NCBI RefSeq assembly: GCF_037969875.1
Contig: NZ_CP150218.1
Coordinates: forward strand, 7,378,001-7,442,000
Reading direction: 5' to 3'
Origin: Paenibacillus sp. FSL R7-0337
GTDB taxonomy: Bacteria > Bacillota > Bacilli > Paenibacillales > Paenibacillaceae
Length of the DNA: 64,000 nucleotides
Made by a program: the position numbers and the translations under genes. Of the stretch, positions 52,557 to 61,217 are shown one piece after another. Each line of letters starts with the position of its first letter. The stretch's first letter is position 1. The notes beneath the pieces were generated by a model. The model did not search any database. It saw only the letters and a list, made by a program, of their open reading frames with translations, and was not told the origin of the DNA.

Positions 52557-53099
52557 TTACTGGCGTAGTGTCTTCAGCGCACCGCTCCAGGCCAAGACCT
52601 GATCCAGCATAGCGTTGACATTGGCAGCATGCAGGTCAGCCGGCTTGAACACCGAGCCGTTCTCGAAGTCGGTGAACAGTGAGAGCAGCGGGTGAACACG
52701 AACGTCGGCGACAGACAATTCGCCGAGGATTCCGCGCAGATGCTCAGCGGCGCGTGCGCCTCCGGCGGATCCGTAGCTGACGATCCCGGCAGCCTTATTG
52801 TTCCATTCTTCACGGGCAGAATCCAGTGCGTTCTTCAGTGCTCCGGATAGACTGTGGTTATATTCCTGAACGATGAATACAAATCCGTCCAAGGTAGCCA
52901 GCTTAGCTGCCCAAGCCTGGGCTTCGGCGTAGCTGTCGCTTTCCCCAAACATCGGCAGCTTGAAGTCGGCAATATCAACGATTTCGTAATTAGCATCTCC
53001 ACGGGCATCAGCGATCCCCTTCACCCATTCGCCTACCTGCGGGCTAACGCGGCCCTGGCGTGTGCTTCCAAGAATAATTCCGATATTAAGTGTTGTCAT
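52557..53099 (-). CDS. NADPH-dependent FMN reductase family protein
   Basis: 180 residues, flavodoxin-like. The FMN phosphate loop GSTRQGRVSP (11-20), the VQEYNHSLSGALKNALD segment and SYGSAGGARAAEHLR are typical of the YhdA/azobenzene reductase group. It reduces quinones, azo compounds or chromate-like oxidants with NADPH in the cytosol. Start ATG with GAGGAGGAATT upstream. Monocistronic. Confidence 0.9.
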   Translation of the reverse strand: MTTLNIGIILGSTRQGRVSPQVGEWVKGIADARGDANYEIVDIADFKLPMFGESDSYAEAQAWAAKLATLDGFVFIVQEYNHSLSGALKNALDSAREEWNNKAAGIVSYGSAGGARAAEHLRGILGELSVADVRVHPLLSLFTDFENGSVFKPADLHAANVNAMLDQVLAWSGALKTLRQ

Positions 53100-53202
53100 T
53101 GTAATTCCTCCTCGAATTTGTTTTCCGTAATTTGTTTGCTTAATATGCTTTTATTATAGCTGATAACTTTAATAAAGCAAGTGAAATTTTGAAACCTAGT
53201 TA

Positions 53203-53220
53203 AATTTTTAGCTAAAAATT
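53203..53220. promoter_or_regulatory. 18-bp perfect palindrome in the gap before the Rieske gene
   Basis: AATTTTTAGCTAAAAATT. A similar half (TTCAGCTAAATAATT) recurs near 53356. The 53100-53477 gap is very AT-rich and contains no gene. It must hold the promoters of the divergent reductase and Rieske genes. Confidence 0.45.
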
Positions 53221-53477
53221 AAAGCGGCCTAATTACCGTCCTGAATCAAGGGGGAGGTAATGGACCGCTATAGGTGTTATATCTCTGTTCCAGCCAAGGT
53301 TAATATGTCACTTTGCATAACATTATATAGTTGTTTTTAGGCTCGAAAACAAAATTTTCAGCTAAATAATTGATTGTCATGATGAAAATAGCTTAAAATA
53401 CACTCAACAAGTTAGTTATTCTGACATATAATTAAGGAATCTTAAGTATCTATAATAGATGGAGAGGTGGGGCAGCC

Positions 53478-54524
53478 ATGATAGAGGAAAAGAAACGGCA
53501 GGCAGAGCTTGAACTCCCGCGTGATTGCACCTTCTCGCCTGAAGACTGGCGTATTCTGGCCCAGTACTGGTATCCCGTGGCTACGGCAGCAGAGGTACAG
53601 GATCAGCCGGTGGCAGTGAAGCTGCTGGATATGAAGCTGGTATGCTACCGCAGCGGAGGCAAGGTGGTTATTGCCCGGGATTTGTGTTTTCACCGGGGAG
53701 CGCCGCTGAGTAAGGGCTGGGTGGAGAACGGGGAGATTGTCTGCCCGTATCACGGGTTCCGCTATAACTGTGAGGGGAAATGTACTGCGGTACCGGCGCA
53801 TCCAAGCGCCAAAATCTCGCCCAAATTGAAATTGATCGTCTATCCGGCCATCGAACGCTACGGTCTGATCTGGACCTGCCTTGCAGATGCGCCGGAGCAG
53901 ATTCCCGCCTTCCCGGCCTGGGATGATCCCGACTATATTAATATTCTGATCCCGAGCTTCGATATTGCCGGTTCCTCCGGGCGGCAGATGGAGGGCTTCC
54001 TGGACGTATCCCATTTCGCCTACGTGCATACAGCAACCTTCGGTGACCGCAATAATACAGAAGTCCCGCAGTACAAGGTGTGGCGTGAAGGAGAGACGGA
54101 GCTGGTGGCTGAATACTGGAGCACAGTCAGTAACTATGGCAAAGGGCAGGAGAATCCCGCGCCGGAAGGCTTCCAGTGGCTGCGGGAGTTCCGGGTATTC
54201 GCCCCGTTCGCCGCTTCGCTGACTGTCTACTTCCCGGATGAGGGCAGGCTTAAGATTCTGAACTGTGCTTCTCCGGTGTCGGCCCGTTATACCCGGCTGT
54301 TCTGTCCGATCTCGCGCAACTTCGACAAGAACGCCCCGATCGAGGATACCATCAAGTTCAATCTCCAGGTGTTCCAGGAGGATGCAGAAATGGTGGAGTC
54401 GCAGACACCGGAGGATCTGCCGCTGGATCTGCAGGCTGAAGCCCATATTCCGGCAGACCGCACATCCATTGCCTACAGACAGCTGCTAAGCAGCCTTGGA
54501 CTGGGGCAGAATTATACGTCCTGA
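53478..54524 (+). CDS. Rieske non-haem iron oxygenase (VanA-like)
   Basis: 348 residues. Rieske [2Fe-2S] ligands Cys70, His72, Cys89, His92 (CFH and CPYH). The mononuclear iron site is D-x2-H-x4-H at Asp176, His179, His184. The C-terminal half resembles the VanA_C catalytic domain of aromatic O-demethylases. It should hydroxylate or demethylate an aromatic or similar substrate with electrons from a reductase, but no reductase or ferredoxin gene is adjacent. Start ATG after GAGAGGTGGGG. Such enzymes are uncommon in Bacillota, so transfer is possible; I see no sign of a mobile element next to it. Confidence 0.9.
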   Translation: MIEEKKRQAELELPRDCTFSPEDWRILAQYWYPVATAAEVQDQPVAVKLLDMKLVCYRSGGKVVIARDLCFHRGAPLSKGWVENGEIVCPYHGFRYNCEGKCTAVPAHPSAKISPKLKLIVYPAIERYGLIWTCLADAPEQIPAFPAWDDPDYINILIPSFDIAGSSGRQMEGFLDVSHFAYVHTATFGDRNNTEVPQYKVWREGETELVAEYWSTVSNYGKGQENPAPEGFQWLREFRVFAPFAASLTVYFPDEGRLKILNCASPVSARYTRLFCPISRNFDKNAPIEDTIKFNLQVFQEDAEMVESQTPEDLPLDLQAEAHIPADRTSIAYRQLLSSLGLGQNYTS

Positions 54525-54556
54525 TTCATTATTTCAATTACTTAGGCATTATGAAC

Positions 54557-54604
54557 GAACACGCCCGGCAGCAGAGAGCAGAATCTCGGCAGCCGGGCGT
54601 GTTC
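54557..54604. terminator. terminator after the Rieske gene
   Basis: GAACACGCCCGGC (54557-54569) and GCCGGGCGTGTTC (54592-54604), a perfect 13-bp stem with a weak T-rich tail. Confidence 0.75.
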
Positions 54605-54658
54605 TGTTGTGTCGATTGGGTGGAGGCTGCCTGCGTAACGTAGTGTTAGCGGCAGCAG

Positions 54659-55264
54659 CTAGACCGTATAATTTTCCAGCGAAAGGCTCCAGCTTCCGTC
54701 CACAAGCTCAATTCTGTGCAGGCTGGCATAGGAAGCCGGGAATTTACTGTCGCGGTTATTCCAGTCGATCCCTTTGATTATGTGATAGATGATATTTATG
54801 ACACCACCGTGTGTAACAATAATTAGGTTATCATCAGAGCCGCTATCCGCATGTTCTTCGCAGAGCCGGGTGAAGGTCTCTTGAATCCGTGTGAAGAATT
54901 CTAGCGGACTCTCTCCGCCGGGGTAACGCTCGTCCATCCGCAGTCCTGAGAAGTACAAGCCGGGGTATCGTTCATTCACGATTTCGTTCGGCATACCGGC
55001 AATCACGCCATTGTTCATCTCCCGCCAATCCATACTGCGCTCTAAGGGTAACTCCAGCTCTCTTGCCAGCTCGCTGGCTGTATCCAGCGCCCGCTGCAGA
55101 TCACTGCTGACTATACGATGTATAGGGAATGAAGCCGAATTCTCTCTCAAAAAACAGCCCAGTTTCTCGGCCTGTCTGTAGCCTTGGGTCATCAGCCCCC
55201 GCTGACTCCATCCGCCGCGATATCCTTCGTCATCCTTGCCGTGTCTTACCAGATAAATCGCCAA
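54659..55264 (-). CDS. histidine phosphatase family protein
   Basis: 201 residues. Catalytic RHG at 7-9 (His8), DWREMNNGVIAG with the acid residue, and VTHGGV with the second His: the phosphoglycerate mutase-like superfamily. Substrate unknown. 47 bases separate its stop from the convergent terminator stem. The gap to 55441 upstream holds no other gene. Confidence 0.88.
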   Translation of the reverse strand: MAIYLVRHGKDDEGYRGGWSQRGLMTQGYRQAEKLGCFLRENSASFPIHRIVSSDLQRALDTASELARELELPLERSMDWREMNNGVIAGMPNEIVNERYPGLYFSGLRMDERYPGGESPLEFFTRIQETFTRLCEEHADSGSDDNLIIVTHGGVINIIYHIIKGIDWNNRDSKFPASYASLHRIELVDGSWSLSLENYTV

Positions 55265-55441
55265 CTGCTCCTCGGCCTCCTGTTCTATGATGCGTTAGTA
55301 TAATTCCTTTGAAGATTCCTTCAAGAAGGATATCCTGCTAAGTCTATCACTTACTTTCCAGAATGTTCAAGAACAGAAGTTACAACCGAAGCAACGCAGC
55401 TTGACAATACCCGGACATAGCTTGCTTGGAAGGTTCGGAAA

Positions 55442-56410
55442 CTACTTGCGGTGCGGCACGAAGACAACACGCTGCTGACTGCCCGGCGGAGTCTTCCATA
55501 CTTCTTCAATCTGAGATAGCGGGTAAGCGATAGGGTTCGCTGTGAGCTGGCCCTCTGCAATGGCATGGATCAACGCCGGGAATTCCGCCAGATATCCGGC
55601 TGGCGTGACGGACCCCTGGCCGCTGCCGATGATCTGGAAGTTGGCAGAGCGGAGTGCAGCGGAAGGAATTGCAGCGTCCGCGCCAGCCATGGAACCGATC
55701 TGAATCCAGGTTAACAGCCGGCTGCGGTCGGAACGGCGGGTTAATATCGGGAGCATAGCGAGTGCAGCAGGCTCACCCCACAGATAGTCGAGAACGATAT
55801 CAACTTCGGCTGAGGCTTCGCCGAGGCTCCGGGCCACTGTCCCGGGATCTCCGGCAAGCGATATGACTACGTCCGCACCCTGCTGTGCAAGCGAACGGAG
55901 AAGTTCGGGGTTCCGCCCGGCAGCGATGATCTGACTGGCTCCCATAAGCTTGGCGATCTGAACGGCCATTTGCCCGGAGTTGCCGGTAGCGCCAAGAATG
56001 AGGACCTTGAACCCGGACTTAGCCTGAATCCGGCGGCGGAGAGTCACCCAGGAGGACATGGCCGGATTCATTGCGGCGGCGATGAGCACGGGATCAGCAT
56101 CTGCGGGTAGCGGGACAGCGCGGCGAAGATCGATGAGGGTCTGGTCTGCGAACGACCCCAGGGCATTATCGGTGGCTACAAAATAGACCAGCTTGCCATC
56201 CGGGAGCCGTCCCACCCCGTCGATACCTGGGATTAGCGGAAGTTCATCCGTACTTGTGTAGTGAGATCCATTGGCTTGTGCCCGGACCCTGAGATGCAAT
56301 CCGGCAGCGAGCACATCCACCAAAGCTTCGTGTTCTCCTGAAGGTACGGGAGCAGCAATCTTTTCGTATTTCGGACCTGAATCGAATGATCTTACAATAG
56401 CAGCGTACAT
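55442..56410 (-). CDS. MDR-family quinone oxidoreductase-like protein
   Basis: 322 residues of the medium-chain dehydrogenase/reductase superfamily, zinc-free type. The NADP-binding segment VLILGATGNSGQMAVQIAKLMGA (about 135-157) is clear. The usual catalytic-zinc Cys/His pattern is absent, which fits the quinone-oxidoreductase branch. Divergent from a MarR gene, with inverted repeats between them, so probably a target of that regulator. Confidence 0.87.
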   Translation of the reverse strand: MYAAIVRSFDSGPKYEKIAAPVPSGEHEALVDVLAAGLHLRVRAQANGSHYTSTDELPLIPGIDGVGRLPDGKLVYFVATDNALGSFADQTLIDLRRAVPLPADADPVLIAAAMNPAMSSWVTLRRRIQAKSGFKVLILGATGNSGQMAVQIAKLMGASQIIAAGRNPELLRSLAQQGADVVISLAGDPGTVARSLGEASAEVDIVLDYLWGEPAALAMLPILTRRSDRSRLLTWIQIGSMAGADAAIPSAALRSANFQIIGSGQGSVTPAGYLAEFPALIHAIAEGQLTANPIAYPLSQIEEVWKTPPGSQQRVVFVPHRK

Positions 56411-56458
56411 AAATAGGCCTCCAATTTACCAGGATATTTATCCAGGTGAGTAATTTTT

Positions 56459-56509
56459 GTTTGTGAAACAAACTAAAAAGTTTGCAATACAAACAATATA
56501 GTTTGTATT
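56459..56509. promoter_or_regulatory. MarR-type operators between the oxidoreductase and MarR genes
   Basis: AATACAAAC (56486-56494) and GTTTGTATT (56501-56509) are a perfect 9-bp inverted repeat with a 6-bp spacer. GTTTGTGAAACAAAC (56459-56473) is a second, shorter one with the same GTTTG half-site. Confidence 0.6.
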
Positions 56510-56586
56510 ACGTACAAATTCAACGGCTGTTGTGGTACAATAGGAGCAAACAGGTCTGAAATATACAAAAGTGCGGAGTGAAATCA

Positions 56587-57042
56587 ATGAGCAGTTATGA
56601 TAATTCTTTTGATAAGCTGGATGATCTGTCGATGGTAGACAGCCTTGTGCAGCTATCCTTCCTGGTGCAAAATATCCTTGCCCGAATAGGAACGGAGCAT
56701 GATCTGTCGATTATCCAGATCCGTCTGCTGGGGATACTGCGCGACCGGGAGCCGGGTATGCTGCAGCTGGCCAAGCATCTGGGCCTCGATAAATCCAGCA
56801 TTACAGGGCTCGTTGACCGGGCACAGCGCCGCGGACTGGTAGAACGTACCGTATCACAGAGTGACCGGCGGGCATTCAATGTTAGGGCTACTCCGGCAGG
56901 CTGGAAGATCATTCACGAGGTCGGGGAGCAGATCGAGCGTCAGATTACGGCGATAACCGATGGTCTTACCGGGGAGGAGCAGGCGCAGATGATTGCCCTG
57001 GCCAGCAAGATTCTGGTCACTGCTCCAGGAGTGAGCCGCTGA
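56587..57042 (+). CDS. MarR-family regulator (divergent from the oxidoreductase)
   Basis: About 151 residues with a winged helix (QLAKHLGLDKSSITGLVDRAQRRGLV, then SQSDRRAFNVRATPAG). ATG at 56587 has GGAG upstream; a GTG at 56578 would add three residues. It probably represses itself and the MDR oxidoreductase through the repeats at 56459-56509, responding to a phenolic or oxidant. Confidence 0.88.
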   Translation: MSSYDNSFDKLDDLSMVDSLVQLSFLVQNILARIGTEHDLSIIQIRLLGILRDREPGMLQLAKHLGLDKSSITGLVDRAQRRGLVERTVSQSDRRAFNVRATPAGWKIIHEVGEQIERQITAITDGLTGEEQAQMIALASKILVTAPGVSR

Positions 57043-57087
57043 CAAACGGTAGGGTTCGTGACGATGAAGCACATAGGAGGGATTTCC

Positions 57088-57465
57088 ATGGACCAGGAAC
57101 TGATGGATGAACTGGCGTCTCAATTCAGGAATTCGCTGAAGGTGCTGAACGCGGTCGGTGCTGAGACCCGGCAAGCCATCCTGATGGCCTTGCTGCAAGG
57201 GCCGCAAGATCCGGGTATGCGTGTAGGCGAGATAAGAGGGGCCACCCACTTTTCCCGTCCGGTCGTGTCCCATCATCTTAGAATCTTGATAGAGGCCGGA
57301 ATCGTTAGCGTCCGCAAAGACGGCACCCGCAACTATTACCGGCTGGACTCTGGAAGCAAGCTGATGGTGCTCAAAAGCTTGGTGAACGGGCTGGAGAAGG
57401 TTCTGGCACAATGCGAACTAAGCAGCGATTCTCCTGTTAGGGAAGAATTGCTGCTTGAGGACTAG
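57088..57465 (+). CDS. ArsR-family regulator
   Basis: About 125 residues. ATG at 57088 has TAGGAGGG seven bases upstream; upstream in-frame starts lack a site. Winged helix with FSRPVVSHHLRILIEAGIVSV and a beta-wing KDGTRNYYRL. No clear Cys-rich metal site, so the ligand is unknown. It follows the MarR gene by 45 bases and may be cotranscribed. Convergent with the next MarR gene at 21 bases. Confidence 0.87.
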   Translation: MDQELMDELASQFRNSLKVLNAVGAETRQAILMALLQGPQDPGMRVGEIRGATHFSRPVVSHHLRILIEAGIVSVRKDGTRNYYRLDSGSKLMVLKSLVNGLEKVLAQCELSSDSPVREELLLED

Positions 57466-57485
57466 GCTATTACTAATCTGAACTA

Positions 57486-57929
57486 TTAAGGTGTCTTGGT
57501 CCGCTCCGCCAGTGCAATAATTGACTTCTTATCCTGCTCGGTCAGCAGTGCCAGGAAGTGCTTGCGTATGGCCGTAGAGACTACCGGAAGTGCCTCATCC
57601 AGAATGGACCGGCCGGCGGGAGTAATGTTAATCTGTACACCCCGGTCGGTATCCAGCGGTTTTCTTTGTACCAGACCGCGCTTCTCCATCCGTGTCAGAT
57701 GATGGGATAGCCTGCTCTTGTCCCAGTCCATGGAGTCGGCTAGCTCCTGTTGGCGAAGCTTGCCCTCCCCGAACTGCACCAGCCTGTCTAATACTCCGAA
57801 GTCACCCTCGGATAATCCTGTTTGCTCAGACATATCCTTCACAACACGGCCGAAGATTCGTTTGTAGGAGCCTTTCCACATATTCCAAATCCGCATTTCT
57901 TCTTCGTTTAATTCGTTCATATTATCCAT
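57486..57929 (-). CDS. MarR-family regulator of the aldo/keto reductase
   Basis: 147 residues, winged helix with ELADSMDWDKSRLSHHLTRM and a wing KPLDTDRGVQINITP. Divergent from the aldo/keto reductase gene. Three near-identical palindromes in between are probably its operators, one of them close to its own start, which suggests autoregulation. Confidence 0.9.
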   Translation of the reverse strand: MDNMNELNEEEMRIWNMWKGSYKRIFGRVVKDMSEQTGLSEGDFGVLDRLVQFGEGKLRQQELADSMDWDKSRLSHHLTRMEKRGLVQRKPLDTDRGVQINITPAGRSILDEALPVVSTAIRKHFLALLTEQDKKSIIALAERTKTP

Positions 57930-57945
57930 AGAAGAATCATATCAT

Positions 57946-58038
57946 GGTTGACGTATCAACCACAAGATGTTACTGTGTATTTACAAGTTGACACGTCAAC
58001 CAAAGGAGAGATGTGTTGTTTGGGTTGACATGTCAACC
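57946..58038. promoter_or_regulatory. three MarR operators with GGTTGAC half-sites
   Basis: GGTTGACGTATCAACC (57946-57961), GTTGACACGTCAAC (57987-58000) and GGTTGACATGTCAACC (58023-58038, a perfect 16-bp palindrome). Spacing is 41 and 36 bases, close to whole helical turns apart. Confidence 0.75.
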
Positions 58039-58069
58039 GATATCCGATATGAAGGGGTGTTTTTATTCT

Positions 58070-59041
58070 ATGGAATATTTGAAGCTTGGAGTAAGCGGAT
58101 TAGATGTATCAAGGTTAAGTCTGGGAACTATGGGCTTCGGTGTGCCGGAACGCGGCAATACGCCCTGGTCGCTGGATGAAGAGAGCAGCAGACCGATCAT
58201 TAGAAGAGCAGTCGAATTAGGCATTAACTTCTTCAGTACAGCCAATATGTATTCAGATGGCACCAGTGAAGAAATACTAGGACGCGCAATCATGGATTTT
58301 GCCCGCCGGGAAGAAGTTGTGCTGGCCACGAAGGTGTTCGTTCCCATGCGGAAGGGTCCGAATGCGATGGGTCTCTCCCGTAAAACCATAATGACCGAGA
58401 TTGACCACAGCCTAAGACGGCTCGGAACAGACTACATTGACCTCTATCAAATTCACCGTTATGATCCGAATACGCCAATTGAGGAGACGATGGAGGCTCT
58501 GCATGATATCGTGAAGGCGGGGAAGGCGCGTTATATTGGAGCATCTTCTATGCTGGCATGGCAATTTGCGAAGGCCCAGCATGCCGCAGAACGAAATGGC
58601 TGGACCCGGTTCATCTCCATGGAGAATAGGCTGAACTTGCTCTACCGGGAAGAGGAGAGGGAGATGCTCCCGCTGTGTAAGGATCAAGGAGTGGGCATTA
58701 CTCCTTATTTGCCACTGGCTGCAGGCCGCTTAACCAGAGATTGGGATCAGTTCACTGAACGTTCAGAGAAGGACCAGGTTGCCAAGGCGATGTTCGCAAG
58801 AACGGAAGAGGCGGACCGCAAAGTTGCACACAGAGTAGCAGAAGTTGCTGCTAACCGGGGGATTTCGCGCGCACAAATCGCTCTGGCCTGGCTGCTGCAC
58901 AAGCAAGAGGTTACTGCTCCGGTCATCGGGTCTACCCGGATCAGCCATCTGGAAGAAGCAGTAGCGTCACTATCTGTGCAATTGACACCTGAAGAAGTCA
59001 TCAGCCTGGAAGAACTTTATATTCCTCATTCATTACAATAA
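58070..59041 (+). CDS. aldo/keto reductase with altered catalytic Asp
   Basis: 323 residues from the ATG at 58070 (GAAGGGGTG ten bases upstream); the frame is open further upstream through the operators. Aldo/keto reductase barrel with Tyr61 (TANMYS), Lys88 (LATKVF) and His129 (YQIHRYD). The position of the usual catalytic Asp is Ser56 (FFSTA instead of FFDTA; codon AGT). C-terminal NADPH site GSTRISHLEEAV. It should reduce carbonyl compounds, possibly with changed activity. Controlled by the divergent MarR. Confidence 0.9.
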   Translation: MEYLKLGVSGLDVSRLSLGTMGFGVPERGNTPWSLDEESSRPIIRRAVELGINFFSTANMYSDGTSEEILGRAIMDFARREEVVLATKVFVPMRKGPNAMGLSRKTIMTEIDHSLRRLGTDYIDLYQIHRYDPNTPIEETMEALHDIVKAGKARYIGASSMLAWQFAKAQHAAERNGWTRFISMENRLNLLYREEEREMLPLCKDQGVGITPYLPLAAGRLTRDWDQFTERSEKDQVAKAMFARTEEADRKVAHRVAEVAANRGISRAQIALAWLLHKQEVTAPVIGSTRISHLEEAVASLSVQLTPEEVISLEELYIPHSLQ

Positions 59042-59059
59042 ACCATACGGATCTATGAG

Positions 59060-59083
59060 CGGACACTCTAGCGGTGTCCGTTT
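59060..59083 (+). terminator. terminator after the aldo/keto reductase gene
   Basis: CGGACAC (59060-59066) and GTGTCCG (59074-59080) with a 7-base loop, then TTTCTT. Confidence 0.7.
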
Positions 59084-59149
59084 CTTGTTGAAGTTAGAAA
59101 TAATGACTTCGTCTGTTGTGGCAGAAGGATATCCGTAAATTAAGCCATC

Positions 59150-59207
59150 TTGTTCCATACAAACCTATTATGCTATAATTACTTACCGACAGACAGTCGG
59201 TCGGTAA
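59150..59207 (+). promoter_or_regulatory. promoter and TetR operator of the efflux cluster
   Basis: TTGTTC (59150-59155), 18 bases, TATAAT (59174-59179). Then TTACCGAC (59183-59190) and GTCGGTAA (59200-59207), an 8-bp inverted repeat of the usual TetR-family type, positioned over the expected transcription start. Confidence 0.7.
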
Positions 59208-59278
59208 ATCAGCTATGATAATCACATTTCCAAGCACAGGCAGAACAATCCAAAGCTTCACCATAAGGAGACATGACC

Positions 59279-59941
59279 ATGAGAGTTGTCAAAGAAGCGG
59301 AAGCCCGCAGAAATGAAATTCTGGATGCAGCCGGGGAGCTGTTCGGACAGAAGGGCTTCGACGGTACGAGCACCGGCGATATTCTGGGCAAGGTTGGGAT
59401 TGCACGCGGGACGTTATATTATCACTTCAAGTCGAAGGAGGATATTATGGACGCGCTGATTGAGCGGACGAATGCCACGATCCTTCATGCCGCGCAGCAG
59501 GTTGCTGAAGATAAGAGCATACCCGTCATTGAACGGATTCTCCGTGCAGTTATGGCACTGAACATCAGCAGCGGAGTCGGCAGCAGCACGGAGATTATGG
59601 AGCATATCCATAAGCCGCAGAATGCGCTGATGCATCAAAAGGTTCAGAAGGCGGTCATCCGCAGCGTTCCGCCCATTCTGGCCTCCATCATCAGCGAGGG
59701 AATAGAGCAGGGGATATTCAGTACTCCCTATCCGTATGAATGTATGGAGATGGTTGTAGTCTATGCCACCACCATTTTTGATAATGACATGGTTGACATG
59801 ACGGAGGAAGAGCGGATGTCACGCATTCTGGCCTTCATTGCCAATGTGGAGCGGCTGCTTGGTGCTGCGGGCGGAAGTCTGATGAGCGTGATGCAGATGT
59901 TCGGCGGGGGTGGAGCGGAAGAAGGCAATGGAGGTGAATAG
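59279..59941 (+). CDS. TetR-family regulator of the efflux cluster
   Basis: 220 residues. N-terminal TetR helix-turn-helix (about 8-55: ILDAAGELFGQKGFDGTS, then GTLYYHFKSKEDI). ATG at 59279 lies eight bases after AAGGAG; the ATG at 59273 is too close. The C-terminus is Gly/Glu-rich. It overlaps the start of the MFS gene, so regulator and transporters form one operon, probably repressed through the palindrome at 59183-59207. Confidence 0.92.
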   Translation: MRVVKEAEARRNEILDAAGELFGQKGFDGTSTGDILGKVGIARGTLYYHFKSKEDIMDALIERTNATILHAAQQVAEDKSIPVIERILRAVMALNISSGVGSSTEIMEHIHKPQNALMHQKVQKAVIRSVPPILASIISEGIEQGIFSTPYPYECMEMVVVYATTIFDNDMVDMTEEERMSRILAFIANVERLLGAAGGSLMSVMQMFGGGGAEEGNGGE

Positions 59942-61214
59942 AGCCGGGACAGGATTCGGCAGATTTCTGTTTCTCTGGTCAGGGCAACTGATCTCAGCCA
60001 TCGGCAGCGGGCTTACCGCGTTCGGGCTGGGGATCTATACCTTACAGCAGACCGGGCAGGCATCGGCTATGGCGCTGGTGACCCTGCTGGCATTCATGCC
60101 TTCCCTGCTGCTAAGTCCTGTCGCAGGCGTGCTGGCGGACCGCTATGACCGCAGGCTGCTGATGGTAATTGGGGACAGTCTCTCTGCCTTAGGTCTGATC
60201 TATATTCTGGTCTGCCTGCTGAATGGAGAAGCGCAGCTGTGGCAGATCTGCTTAGGCGTGACCGTCAGCTCGGTGTTCTCCTCTCTGCTTGATCCCGCCT
60301 ATAAGGCTACGGTAACGGATCTGCTCACCGAAGAGCAGTATACGAAGGCCAGCGGGTTTGTGCAGATTGCCGGCTCCGCCAAATATCTGATTTCGCCGCT
60401 CATTGCCGGACTGCTGCTTACAGTGTCTGATGTGAAGCTGCTGCTGATCATCGATATCTGTACATTTTTCTTAACCGTACCGACTACCCTTGCCGTCCGC
60501 AGCGGTCTAGCCTCCAAGCAGGCGGCACAGGCACAGGCCTTTATCCGGGAATTCAAAGAAGGCTGGAGAGCAGTCTCCGGGAACCGGGGTGTGCTGGTGC
60601 TGGTGATTATGACCTCGGTCATGACCTTCTTCATCGGGTTCATTGAGACCTTGTCCATGCCGATGATTCTGGCGTTCTCCAGCAGTGCGGTCTTGGGGAC
60701 GCTGGAGACGGTCATGGCCTCGGGAATGCTGGTGTCGAGTGTCATTATAGGGATGCTGCATATACAAAAGAATTTTGTGCGCATGCTGGCAGTGTCACTT
60801 TTTTGCTCAGGGATCAGTATCGCCGTCTTCGGACTGCGTGAGAACATCTTGCTGATCGGCGCTGCGGGCTTTATGTTTTTTGCCATGCTGCCCTTTACGA
60901 ACACTGCCCTGGATTATCTGGTCCGCACCAACATCGACAATTCCGTTCAAGGGAGAGCCTGGTCATTGATCGGACTGCTCTCACAGCTCGGATTCGTCGC
61001 GGCCTATATGCTGGCGGGTGTGCTGGCAGATTACGTATTTACTCCCTTGCTGGTGAGCGGCGGAGTTCTGGCGGATAGTGTGGGACGGATTATCGGCACG
61101 GGCAGCGGGCGGGGGATGGGACTTCTCATTATTATTGCCGGGCTGCTGTTAAGCGCCGCTTCGGTCATGATCTATCGGCTCAAATCCATTACAAGTCTTG
61201 AGAGCAGGGGGTAA
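59928..61214 (+). CDS. MFS efflux transporter (MFS_3/EntS-like)
   Basis: About 428 residues, 10-12 membrane helices. The start FLFLWSGQLISAIGSGLTAFG and the loop GVLADRYDRRLLMVIGD are typical of the MFS_3 group that includes macrolide and siderophore exporters. It overlaps the TetR gene; ATG 59928 or GTG 59934 could be the start. Export substrate unknown. Confidence 0.88.
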   Translation: MEVNRAGTGFGRFLFLWSGQLISAIGSGLTAFGLGIYTLQQTGQASAMALVTLLAFMPSLLLSPVAGVLADRYDRRLLMVIGDSLSALGLIYILVCLLNGEAQLWQICLGVTVSSVFSSLLDPAYKATVTDLLTEEQYTKASGFVQIAGSAKYLISPLIAGLLLTVSDVKLLLIIDICTFFLTVPTTLAVRSGLASKQAAQAQAFIREFKEGWRAVSGNRGVLVLVIMTSVMTFFIGFIETLSMPMILAFSSSAVLGTLETVMASGMLVSSVIIGMLHIQKNFVRMLAVSLFCSGISIAVFGLRENILLIGAAGFMFFAMLPFTNTALDYLVRTNIDNSVQGRAWSLIGLLSQLGFVAAYMLAGVLADYVFTPLLVSGGVLADSVGRIIGTGSGRGMGLLIIIAGLLLSAASVMIYRLKSITSLESRG

Positions 61215-61217
61215 CTT

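Noticed and set aside
53442-54446. 334-codon minus-strand frame opposite the Rieske gene
   Set aside because: The plus-strand frame has complete Rieske and iron-binding motifs; the antisense frame has none.
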